Positions 29,934-40,077 of a stretch of DNA of 64,000 nucleotides are shown one piece after another. The position numbers and the translations under genes were made by a program. Every line of letters begins with the position of its first letter. Position 1 is the first letter of the stretch. The notes under the pieces were generated by a model. The model was not told the DNA's origin. It was given only the letters and a program-made list of their open reading frames with translations, and did not search any database. The DNA is from Lucinisca nassula (lineage: Eukaryota; Mollusca; Bivalvia; Lucinida; Lucinidae): assembly GCA_963580285.1 (NCBI GenBank), contig OY757012.1, positions 173,125,994 through 173,189,993 on the forward strand. Reading direction: 5' to 3'.

Positions 29934-30876
29934 TAATAGAAGTAGAGGCAATGATCAGGAATCGATCTACAATCAACCCATAGCTCCCATCAGAGACACC
30001 AAAGGGAAAGAAACACAAACATGCAACAACAGACCTAATGGGAAAGCCAAAAGGACAGTTACTTTCCCACAAAATGGCCAATAGGCTATCCAAAATAAAA
30101 TAACACAAGCGATACAAACACCTAAAGACAAACCATAACAAAAATAAACCGCGACAGAAGAACCGCCTTGGAACGGTCAGCGATAACGAATTCCGCCGGG
30201 GGTTGGGGGGGGGAGGGGCTTAAATCGATTTTACGTGGCCACAATCCTCTCCCTTATTTCCATCGCGATTTAGACAAAAACATTGTTCAGTCCGCATGAA
30301 GGCCACCTAACTCATCAGTGCAACATCACCGTGAACACAAATAATCAAACAATCACAGAGATGAAACAATGGTGAGGACTCGACAGCAAGAAACCACTGA
30401 AATGCTGGAGCAAAAGAAAACCAACAGTTAGACTCCGATGAGCCCGACCAGAGATAGAGCACCAGGCATCAGTCAACATACCATGAATTAGATCTCTCTA
30501 ATTCTCAATAAACCTTTACAGTGGAACCGTCATAGAATCTGAGGCCTGACCCTCCGGCGTGCAATTAAAGAGGGAAGCAAAGTTGTCAACCGCGATTGGG
30601 TTAACTACCATGCATGCAGTCTGTCGTATAACATTTATGTTGTACCCAATCTTTTTATATCGAAGAATTATTTTACGAAATTGGATGCCGAAGTCATTGC
30701 GGTTATAATTTTTCTGTATTTGTATACTAAGTCACCATATAATTCGGGTTCCGATAGACCTTGTTGCAGAAGAGATTTAAGTCCAATGTTGACTTTTGAA
30801 ATTAAATCAGAATGACGTCTATAAAATGTTGAAAAGGCTTTGCGTAGTTTGTGGTACCGATAATCCTGATTAAGAA
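29934..30876 (-). mobile_element. Naiad copy, first of a second tandem, 5'-truncated in RT
   Basis: 3' terminus at 29934; full 3' noncoding region; RT C-terminal codons from about 30510 to 30876 (LNQDYRYHKLRKAF, FYRRHSDL, LQQGLSEPELYGDLVYK), with a small frame break. At 30876/30877 it meets the 3' terminus of the next copy in the same orientation. Confidence 0.87.
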
Positions 30877-32407
30877 AAGTAGAAGTAACACAAAGATCAG
30901 GAATTGATACAATTAACTTACTCCATCCATAAAAGACACCAAAGGGAAAGAAATACAAACATTAAGCGACCAGACCATAATGGAAACCTAAACAAAGGAA
31001 GGCCATATGGACAGTTACTTTCCCACAAAATGGCCATATGGCCATCCAAAATTAAAAGACACAAGTGATACACACAGTAAGTAACAAACAACAACATAAA
31101 TAAATCGCCACAGAAGAGCCGCCTTGGAACGGTCAGTGGAAGATTTCCACTGGGGGGCTTAAATCGATTTTACGTGGCCACAATCCTCGCCCTTACTTCC
31201 GTCGCGATTTAGACAAATAATTTGTTCAGTCCGCATGAAGGCCTCCTAACTCATCAGTGCAACATCTCCGTGAACACAGAAATCAAAGAACCACAGAGGT
31301 GAGACAACGGTGAGGACTCGACAGCAAGAAACCACTGAAATGCTGGAGCAAAAGAAAACCAACAGTTAGACTCCGATGAGACCGACCAGAGACAGAGCAT
31401 CAGGCACCAACCAACATTATCTCTTTAATTTTCAATAAGCCTTTACGTTGGAGCCGTCATAGAATCTGAGGCCTGACCCACCGGCGTGCAATTAAAGAGG
31501 GAAGCAAAGTTGCCAACCGTGATTGGGTTAACTACCATGCATGCAGTCTGTCGTATAATATCCATGTTGTACCCAATCTTTTTATATCGAAGAATGATTT
31601 TACGAAATTGGGTGCTGAAGTCATTGCGGTTATATATTTTTCTGAATTTATATACTAAGTCACCATAAAATTCGGGTTCCGATAGACCTTGTTGCAGAAG
31701 AGATTTAAGTCCAATATTGAATTTTGAAATTAAATCAGAATGGCGTCTATAAAATTTTGAAAAGGCTTTGCGTAGTTTATGGTACCGATAACCCTGATTA
31801 AGAAGTTTAGCCGATAACAATTTATTACGAGTGTTGAAGTCAGTTACATGACTACACACTCTGGCAAATCGAATTAATTGCGAAATATAAACGCCATAGG
31901 ATGACGCACGAGGAACATCACCATCCAAAACGGAAAATTTACAATCTCAAAATCAAATTCATCGCGTATATCATAAATTTTGCACAAAACAAACCCATTT
32001 ACAATAGAAAGATGTAAATCCAAAAACGGGGCCTCGGTATCAGAAGAATTTGCTTTATTTAACTGAAGTTCTGGGGGGGGGGGTAAATTTGACTGATCAA
32101 ACCATCGGAATAGGTATTATCAATATTTAATAAATAATCCAAGTATCTAGAAGTGGAGCTAAAAGCTTCAATGATTTCAGACCCGTTTTCAGCAGAAAGG
32201 GACACCATGAAGTCTCTCTCATAACAAAACAAAAACAAATCAGCCACGAGTGGTGCGCAATTGGTACCCATCGGAATACCCCACAACTTGTCTAAATAAC
32301 TTAGTACCAAATCTTATATAAATATTGTCAAGTAGAAAGGTGAGAGCTTCACACACTTTCTGACATGAACATAAAGTATAATTTTTATGCTCTTCAGAAG
32401 TGAAACA
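30877..32407 (-). mobile_element. Naiad copy, second of the tandem, 5'-truncated in RT
   Basis: Complete 3' region (30877-31440), then RT from the C-terminus inward to about 32407, where homology stops inside the segment before motif A. Very close in sequence to the copy at 11157-12700. Confidence 0.87.
31443..32400 (-). pseudogene. Naiad RT C-terminal half, frame-broken
   Basis: One minus frame (31928-31443) reads GVYISQLIRFARV, LNQGYRYHKLRKAF, FNIGLKSLLQQGL, NPITVGNFASLFNCTPVG and stops at UAA. A second frame (32310-32059) holds IPMGTNCAPLVADLF and the altered catalytic motif YLDY in place of YLDD. A G/C homopolymer expansion near 32074 and other indels separate them. The YLDY change alone would abolish activity. 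Confidence 0.85.
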
Positions 32408-32845
32408 AGCAAATGGGATATATTCTGGAGAGATATGGATCTCTACTGTTTCCTACACTGTCAATGATTTTGAGTATAATACCTTTTTATAAGATCGAAG
32501 ATATCCAAAGTAACTTATGGAAGAGCCCTCTATAGAAACTCAAAACGTGAAAAGGGTCAATACATTGTTTCTAAAGCTCTGTACTGCAGTATATAACCAC
32601 GTGACGACCGGAAAGTCACCGAAACCAAAAATCGTGACAATGTCCGATCGACAGCCGCAAAGTTAGCCTCAAAACTCAAGGTAGAAATTATAAGGCTTCT
32701 GCCTTTTGCACTTTTTGGCTTTTGGCTCTCATAAAAGATGAATTTACATGTATTTTAAATGCGTGGTTTCGAAAGGAAAATACAGTTGCCACCAGAATCG
32801 ACAAATCACCAAGAAATCACGGGACGATGAACGTTATTGTGTTGT
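32408..32845. other. Unassigned stretch
   Basis: No recognised repeat or gene between the Naiad 5' truncation point and the Helentron-like 3' end. Confidence 0.5.
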
Positions 32846-33020
32846 GTTAGCTGTTCAGTATGATCCATTGTCCATCTGTTGTCTGTCTGTCAACACTTTC
32901 AAACATCTTCTCCTCTCCGAAACCACTTGGCCGATTAAAGACACATTTCATGTGGAGCATCCATGGGATTGGGGGGGGGGGGGGGGGGGCGAAAGCTTAT
33001 TCGCGGAGTCTTGGTTACAT

Positions 33021-33357
33021 GTGTGTGTGTGAATTTGGGTTTAACGTCGCTTTCAACAATTTTTCAGTCATATCACGACGGCGTCTGGTTGCGACAGGGA
33101 GCTCAATGCTCACTTTTATAGTGCTGCCTCACTGAAGTATCATGTCCCATACATATTGCATGATACCGCACCCAGTCACATTATCCTGACACTATGTCGA
33201 CCAGTCCTAGCTCTACCCCGTAAATTTGAGTGCCATGCGAGGAGCAGCTAGAACCATTTTAAACGACTTTGGTATGTCGCGGCCCGGGATCGAACCCGTG
33301 ACCTCCCGTTCCCCGGAGCGGACACTCTACCAACTGAGCTATCGGGGCCAGTCTCTA
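33021..33357 (-). mobile_element. tRNA-derived SINE family IV with 8 bp target duplication
   Basis: GGTTACAT flanks it at 33013-33020 and 33358-33365. On the minus strand the head GATAGCTCAGTTGGTAGAGT and GGTTCGATCCC are near-perfect A and B boxes of a tRNA-like region (33352-33270). The tail reads GTTGAAAGCGACGTTAAACC and ends in (CA)n. Confidence 0.92.
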
Positions 33358-33642
33358 GGTTACATAACACAGATGTCCGCTTTGAAAAATATTCTCCGGA
33401 ACCAGCGGTCCGATTGTCATGACATTTCGGACTCGGGCCAATCAAAGCTTGTTCAAATGATGACACTCAGATGACCTTGACCTATTTTGCAACAAGGTCA
33501 AATTAGGTCATATAGATTTTTTTCATGTGGAAAAAGTCAAAACTTGGGTATTGTTTTTTTTTCCTTATTTATTTATACTTAAACACTATTGAAGCCGGTG
33601 ATCTGAAAATTGGTTGATGCAGTAAGCGAAATGAGTGGATAA

Positions 33643-33752
33643 CAAATATGAAATAGAAGTGAAGACAATGATCAGGAATCGATAAAATCAACCCACAACT
33701 TCCACCAGAGACATCAAAGGGGAAAAAACAAACACGAAATAACTAGACAAAG
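33643..33752 (-). mobile_element. Short Naiad 3' end insertion
   Basis: About 110 bp: AATAGAAGTGAAGACAATGA, ATCAACCCACAACTTCC, ACGAAATAACTAGAC. Core repeat resumes on both sides. Confidence 0.8.
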
Positions 33753-34275
33753 GCATATTCAAGACATTGGCACAAGGTCATTCGTATTTGAAGGTTAAAA
33801 CTCGTTTTCCACAAAACGAGTGGTCCATTTGTAACCAAATTTCATATGAAAGGATTTAGGAACAAGGAAATGAAAATTGATTAATTTGAGTTTTGTCACA
33901 AGGTAAAAACTTTTCAAAAATCTCCTTCTCCACAAACAGTAAGCCCATTGTCATAAAACTTGGTACGTAGTATTAGGGGCCCGGGCCCATCATAGTTTGT
34001 TCAAATGATGACCGTCCGATGACCTTGACCTTTCTACGCCAAGGTTATATTTGTGATCATAGACTTCGGTATGGGAAGTGTCAAACCTGAGTATTTTTTT
34101 AAACTATTGCAGCTGAAAATGGGCTTATGCAATAAGCTAAAGGGGTTGAGGAAACTACATGAGAATTCAAGGTCAAGGGCAATTCTTGACATTGGCCCAA
34201 GGTCATTCAGTTATGAAAATTAAAGCTCGTTTTTCACATAAACCACTGGGACATCTGTAACCAAATTCCATATGA

Positions 34276-34306
34276 AAAATAGAAGTGAAGGCAATAATCA
34301 GGAATA
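34276..34306 (-). mobile_element. 31 bp Naiad 3' end
   Basis: AAATAGAAGTGAAGGCAATA and ATCAGGAAT match the Naiad 3' terminus exactly, in the middle of a core repeat whose sequence continues on both sides. Confidence 0.75.
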
Positions 34307-35623
34307 AAGCTTTGAGGAACAAGGTAATGAACACTTAATTTGAGTTGGGTCACATGACCAAGAGGGCTGCCATGCCCATATAAGGTAAAAACCCTTCAAA
34401 AATCTTCTTCTTCGGAACCAGTATGCCAATTGTAATGAAACTTGGTATTTAGCATTAGGGACTCGGTCTCAGCATTGTTCGTTTAAATGATGACATCCAG
34501 ATGACCTTGACCTATTTTACGCCAAGGTCAAATTTGGACAAAAAAAGGTTAAAACTATGTCTTTTTTCAAAAACTATTGCAGCCGGTATTTTGAAAATTA
34601 GTAGATACGGTTAGCTAAATGAAACTGCATGGGTATTTAAGGTCAAGGTCATTCTTAAAGTTTGGCTTTGGCCTAGGGTCATGCAGATAAAACAAATAAA
34701 ACTTATTTTCCATAGGAACAACTGGTCCATTTGTAACCAAATTTCATCAGTGAAAGCTTTTATAAACAAGGAAATGAAAAATAAGTAATATGAGTTTGGT
34801 CACATGGTTAATATGATGTCTCTGTTCATACAAGGTAAAAGTATTCACAAATCTTTTTCTTCTGATCCAGTTGGTTGATTTTCATGAAACCTGGTATGAT
34901 GCATGGGGACACAAGCCAATCATAATGTGTTCAAACGATGATCCCTGAATGACCTCGACCAAATTTAGGCCAATGATAACTTTGGTTGCATAGGCTTTAA
35001 ATGTATGGGAAAAGTCAAAACTGGTTTTTTTTAACTATTGCAGCCTGCAATATAAAAATGAGTAGACGAAGATAGATAGAAGTAGTTAACATTGAAACTA
35101 ATACTTTTTGTCTGTGAACAATGTTATTGGTCCAGGGCCACACACAAATCAAAATAACCATGATGGCCCTGAATCGCTCACCTGAATCCAAGATGTTTCA
35201 AAGCTTATGGCAATGAAGGATTCACTGCTTTAAGGAGATGTGGACCAACGACTTTTGTCTTTGGAGGCTATTTTTCATTGCAGTGGAATTTGATAGTTTT
35301 TCTATTTTTAGCTCTGGTGTCCATTTTGTTTAACAGAGCGGAACAGTTTAGGCAATTTTGAAAGAGGGTCACTCAAGGAACATTCCTGGGAAATTATTTT
35401 CAAATCGGGCCATTTGCTAGGAGGAAATGTCATTTAAAGGTTTTTCTATTTTTAGCTCTGGTGGCCATTTTATTTAACTAAGCGGAACCATTTAGGCAAT
35501 TTTGAAAGAGGGTCACTCAAAGACAATCCTGTGAAATTATTTTCAAATCAGGCCATTTGCCTAGGAGATGCCATTTAAAGGTTTTCCTATTTTTAGCTCT
35601 GGCGGCCATTTTATTTAACGGAT

Positions 35624-35684
35624 TTGTTTGTTTGGTTTGAGGTTTAATGTCCCCGTCAACACTGTAAAGGTCATTTTATTTAAC
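35624..35684 (-). mobile_element. SINE family V, 61 bp 3' fragment
   Basis: TTTGTTTGTTTGGTTTGAGG to CACTGTAAAGGTC, with the core-repeat sequence ATTTTATTTAACGGA on both sides, a likely 15 bp target duplication. Confidence 0.8.
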
Positions 35685-36123
35685 GGAGCGTAACGATTTA
35701 GGCAATTTTGTAAGAGGGTCACTCAAGGAACATTCCTGTGAAATTATTTTCAAATTTGGCCATTTGCCTAGGAGATGTCATTGAAAGGTTTTTTTTTTTA
35801 TTTTTAGCTCTGGTGGCCATTTTGTTTAACGGAGCAGAACGATTCAGGCAATTTAGAAAGATGGTCACTCTAGAAACATTCCTGTGAAATACTTTTTAAA
35901 TTGGGCAATTTGCCCAGGAGGAGATGTCATTTAAAGGTTTTTCTATTTTTAGCTCTGGTGGCCATTTTGTTTAATGGAGCAGAACGATTTAAGCAATTTT
36001 GAAAGAGGGTCACTCAAGGAACATTCCTGTGATATTTTTTTCAAATCTGGCCCTTTGCATAGGGGTAGATGTCATTTAAAGGTTTTTTTTCTATTTTTTT
36101 CTCTGGTGGCCATTTTATTTAAC

Positions 36124-36428
36124 GGATTTGTTTGTTTGATTTGAGGCTTAACGTCCCCGTCAACACTGTAAAGGTCATTTTAGAGACGTTGCTTCCAATT
36201 TTGTCGGACTTATACCCGACATTGAGATGAAATGACAACTCAATCCCTATCGCAAGATGAAACCAATAGGGTGTATTAGCATGGACGGTCCGCCTCGCAC
36301 CGCGGTTCCAGGACAGGCTTAGATCATCTAAGCGGTTTACCAGTACTAGTGTGCGGGCCGGATTCAGCTCTGCGTGGAACCATCATGCAGCCCAGATATT
36401 TCTTCAAGCCCCTATGGGCGGGGGCCGA
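36124..36428 (-). mobile_element. SINE family V, near complete
   Basis: Full length from tail (TTTGTTTGTTTGATTTGAGG) to head (CCTATGGGCGGGGGCC). Its left junction in the core unit is the same base as that of the 35624 copy; the right target repeat is lost. Confidence 0.87.
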
Positions 36429-37935
36429 GCGAAACGATTTAAACAATTCTGAGAGAGGGTCACCCAAGGAACATTACTGTGAAAATATTTTCAAATAGGG
36501 CAATTTTGCCTAGGAGGAGATGTAATTTTAAGATTTTTCTATTTTTAGATCTGGCGGCCATTTTGTTCCCGGAGCAGAACTATTTAGGCAATTTTGAAAG
36601 AGGGTCACCCTAGGAACATTCCTGTAGAATTCTTTTCAAATCGGGCCATTTGCCTAGGAGGAGATGTCATTATAAGGTTTTTCTAGTTTTAGCTCTGGCG
36701 GCCATTTTGTTTAACGGAGCAGAACGATTTAGGCAATTTTGAAAGAGGGTCACTCAAGGAACATTCCTGTGACATTATTTTTAAATCGGTCCATTTGCCT
36801 AGGAGGAGATGTCATTTAAAGGTTTTTCTATTTTTAGCTCTGGCGGCCATTTCGTTTAACGGAGCGGAACGATTTAGGCAATTTTGAAAGAGGGTCACTC
36901 AAGGAATATTCCTGTGAAATTATTTTCAAATCGGGCCATTTGCCTAGGAGATGTCGTTTAAAGGTTTTTACTATTTTTAGCTATGGCCGCAATTTTGCTT
37001 AACGGAGCGGAATGATTTAGGCTATTTTGAAAGAGGGTCATCCAAGGAACATTCCTGTGAAATTATATCAAAATCCATTCACTGGTTTAGGAGGAGATGT
37101 CGTTTGAAGAAAAAGTTTATGCACGCACGGACGCACGCACGGGCGCACGCACGACGGACGACGGACAAAAAGTGATCCCAAAAGCTGACCTCGTCACTAC
37201 GTGACAGGTGAGCTAAAAATCAATATGAAGACTTTATCGGGTGGAAAAACCAACGTTTTATTCAAATGATTAAGGTCACATGATCAAGATGGCTGCCATG
37301 GAAAAAACATTTAAAATCTTCTTCTCAGAAATCACATAGATCCATAAACACACAGCACACAGGTGAGCGGTTAAGGGCCTTTGGTCCTCTGGATTTTATT
37401 TGTTTGATTTTCTTTTATATTTGAGATTCAGATAAGTGTAGTATTGTACATTTGCAGAAAAAGTCTCCTATATAAATTAATAAAACCTGGCCGAGTTTAA
37501 TATACCCTCCAAACCTGATAACTCTTCGACACTGATTAGGCGAATCCAACGTTGCCTTAATTTACTATTTTCAAACACGCTTATTCTCCCTCTGAATTTT
37601 TTGTCACCAAATACTTTGCTAGACATTTCTTGCTGCTCAGGTGGTAATTATTCACGTTTTGTCCATATTTGCGTAGTACAATAGAAGTGACTGCAATGAT
37701 AAGGGATCAGGAATCGCACAAATGCAAAATAAATCCCATCAAAGGGAACCAAATCAGACACCAAAGGGAAAGAAATACAAACATAGAACAACTTCACTAT
37801 TATGAAAATTTCTCAAGCCGAAAACAAAAAAGATATTTACTTTCCCACAGAATGGCCAAAACGGCTATACAAAACAAAACGAAATTTGAAATACATACAC
37901 GCAAAGACGAGCTATAACAATAATAAAACGCAACA

Positions 37936-38097
37936 CATTACGAAAACACGCCTATACAAAAACATTGATAACATTATCGCCGAAAAAAATGAAAATTTTA
38001 GGAAGAAAAATTAAGGTTAACCCCTGTAAACCCCAGTTTTACTATATAAAAGTGGGGTTGAAAGGTGTCAATATTATATAGATGTGTTTTCGTGATG
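37936..38097 (+). mobile_element. MITE-A lacking its central palindrome
   Basis: Both TIR ends and both flanking subterminal segments are intact, but the ~115 bp palindromic centre is missing (AGGAAGAAAAATTAAGGTTA join). A is the base outside both ends (37935, 38098). Confidence 0.9.
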
Positions 38098-38222
38098 AGA
38101 AGAACCGCCTTAAGGTTTTTCACGGGGAGGGTGGGGGTGGGGGGTCAACTCGATTTTACGTGGCCACAAGCCTCGCCCTTGGTTCTGCCGTGTTGAGATA
38201 TAATTGGTTCCATCCATATGAA

Positions 38223-38386
38223 AAGAAGCCTCTGTGGTCGAGTGGTTACGCTACTCGCCTTGTAAACCAGGGGTCGCAGGTTCGATCCCGGGCTTCTCCA
38301 GACTTTCGGATGAGTCTTTAAAACGAGGTCGCGTCTCCGTATGACCTAAGCTGTTGGTGGGACGTAAAAATGAAACACTCGCTCCG
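38223..38386 (+). mobile_element. tRNA-derived SINE family II, nested in Naiad
   Basis: Head GCCTCTGTGGTCGAGTGG with B box GGTTCGATCCC (38279-38289); tail GTTGGTGGGACGTAAAAATG and CACTCGCTC. Flanked by TCCATATGAA / TCCACATGAA (9 of 10 match), a target duplication. Confidence 0.88.
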
Positions 38387-39100
38387 TCCACATGAAGGAT
38401 TTCTGAAACACCTGTACAACATAAAATCAAATAAATACCGAGTTGAAACAACGATACATGAAATAAAAGAAATGCTTGAACAAAATTCGGCTCCGGTGGG
38501 CCCGTCCAGAATTACTAGGAACCAACATTGCTTGAAAGTCTTAAGGCTGGAACCGTCATAACGTGCATTAAAGAGGGGAGCAAACAACTGTGATTAGGAT
38601 AACTACCTTGTATGCAGTCTGTCGTATAACATTTATGTTTAACCCAATCTTTTTATATCGGAGAAAGGTTTTACGAAATTGGGTCCTAAAATCATTGCAA
38701 GCGTATTCTTTTCTGATTTTTTATTCTTAGTCACCATAAAATTCAGGGCCCGATAGGCCTTGTTGCAGAAGGAGATTTAAGTCCAACATTGAATTTTGAA
38801 ACTAAATCGAAATGACGTTAAAAACTTTATAAAAACCTTCAGTCAGCATAAGAAATACATCTATGTCAGCCATTTTAATCATAATAATGTGTGACGTCGC
38901 CTGTGACAATGACGTTAATATGCACTATTCGCACTGGATTTGATTAGGGGCAAGGTCAAAGGGCTTTCTAATTTATTAGCTCAATTACATTATTCTGTAT
39001 CCTTGGTATAGTGCTAATATTGCTAACCTCCTAATAGTGCTAATTTTGCAGATTGGTATTAACCGTTAGCTTGCTGTTCACGACAACCCCTATCTTTGTA

Positions 39101-39171
39101 AACAGTGTAGATCCAGATCAGATGGCTTCTGAAGAAGCCATCTGATCAGGATCTACACCGTTTGGCATTCA
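39101..39171. repeat. Palindrome GTGTAGATCCAGATCAGATG
   Basis: Arms AACAGTGTAGATCC...GATGGCTTC and complement, meeting at GAAGAAGCC. The sequence resembles the palindromic part of MITE-E (CAGTGCAGGCCCTGATCAGA). The surrounding 38836-39324 is otherwise unassigned. Confidence 0.8.
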
Positions 39172-39324
39172 GTTAATGCAATTGTAGGAATAAATTACAT
39201 CAAGTAATTTGACTGGTTCAGAGTTAGAAATGAGTGTGGCTTAAATGAATATTCAACAAGATAAGGGTTAATAGAGCTTATGGTATGATTGCTTTCATCC
39301 CGAAGGAAGTATGTTTGAATTGTG

Positions 39325-39455
39325 GATCTACGTCCCCGCAAACACTATCTTTAGGTCATTTTGGAGACGTTGCTTCCAATTGTGTGCATTTTACTCGACA
39401 ATAAGATAAAAAGATATTTCAAGCCCTACAGCCCGAACAAGCCAATACTATGCAG
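39325..39455 (-). mobile_element. SINE family V fragment, diverged
   Basis: CTACGTCCCCGCAAACACT, TCATTTTGGAGACGTTGCTT, TCAAGCCCTACAGCC follow the family on the complement strand. Confidence 0.65.
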
Positions 39456-40077
39456 GGACTCGCAACCGATGGAAGCGATATAAATTTTAAACAAAGCTGT
39501 GTCTGGTTATTTTTATTTAATGATAGTTTAAATTAATCCTTGTACTTCAAGCAAATACTAAAGATCTTGGTCGGATGCTTTTCTTGACCTATACTGTATG
39601 AAAATTTTCTTTCAATGAGATGCTATACATTTATGGATCCAATGCAGTGATGCTTATTTTCGCTCTATTTATAGTGTCTTTATAGTGGCTGATGCTCTGT
39701 CTCTGATCGGGCCTTTCGGAGTCTAACGGTTGTTTTCTTTTGTTCCAGCATTTCAGCATTTCAGTGTTTTCTTGTTGTCGAGACCTCGCCGTTGTTTCAT
39801 CTCTGTGATTGTTTGATTTTTGTGTGTTCACGGAGATAGTGCACTGATGAGCTAGGAGGCCAGCATGCGGTCTGAACAAATAATTTGTTTAAATCGCGAC
39901 GAATTCGTTTCACTGACCGTTCCAAGGCCGTTCTTTTGTCGCAGTTTATTTTTGCTACGGTTTGTCTTGTCTTTGAGTGTTTGTATCGCTCACATTATTT
40001 TGTTTTGGATAGCCAATTGACCTTTTTGGTGGAAAGTAATTGTCCTTTTGGCTTTCCGCTATTGATGTTTCCATTAG

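Larger units (their letters stand above)
35148..37214 (+). mobile_element. Helentron/Pearl-type element, inner, ~145 bp core repeats
   Basis: 5' end ACCATGATGGCCCTGAATCG-CTCACCTG. About ten core units follow (TTTTCTATTTTTAGCTCTGG ... GGGCCATTTGCCTAGGAG, ~145 bp each). Then an (ACGC/GACG)n tract (about 37121-37167) and the terminal hairpin AGCTGACCT...AGGTGAGCT (37183-37214). It lies inside the outer element, whose sequence resumes at 37215. Two units carry SINE V insertions. Confidence 0.78.
32846..37392 (-). mobile_element. Helentron-like element, outer, with ~450-480 bp core repeats
   Basis: On the minus strand the 5' end is CCAGAGGACCAAAGGCCC then CGCTCACCTG (37392 leftward), and the 3' end is a (GACA/GATG)n tract near 32862-32892. 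Core units are marked by ATGACCTTGACCTATTTT near 33472, 34016, 34499 and 34949. It holds a SINE IV, two tiny Naiad ends and a second Helentron-like element, all nested. Confidence 0.65.
37679..38835 (-). mobile_element. Naiad copy with two nested insertions
   Basis: 3' end 37679-37935, MITE-A 37936-38097, Naiad 38098-38222 (AGAACCGCC to TCCATATGAA), SINE II 38223-38386, then the remaining 3' region and an RT C-terminal remnant to about 38835 (ACGAAATTGGGTCCTAAAAT, GGCCTTGTTGCAGAAGGAGA on the complement). RT codons are frame-broken. Confidence 0.85.

Noticed and set aside
33270..33352. A near-perfect tRNA-like sequence on the minus strand
   Set aside because: It is the head of a 337 bp SINE with its own 3' tail and an 8 bp target duplication, so it is not a functional tRNA gene.
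35250..37080. Regular repeats spaced about 145 bp, possible CRISPR-like array
   Set aside because: Units are long and contiguous with no short direct repeats and unique spacers, and the setting is eukaryotic transposon DNA.
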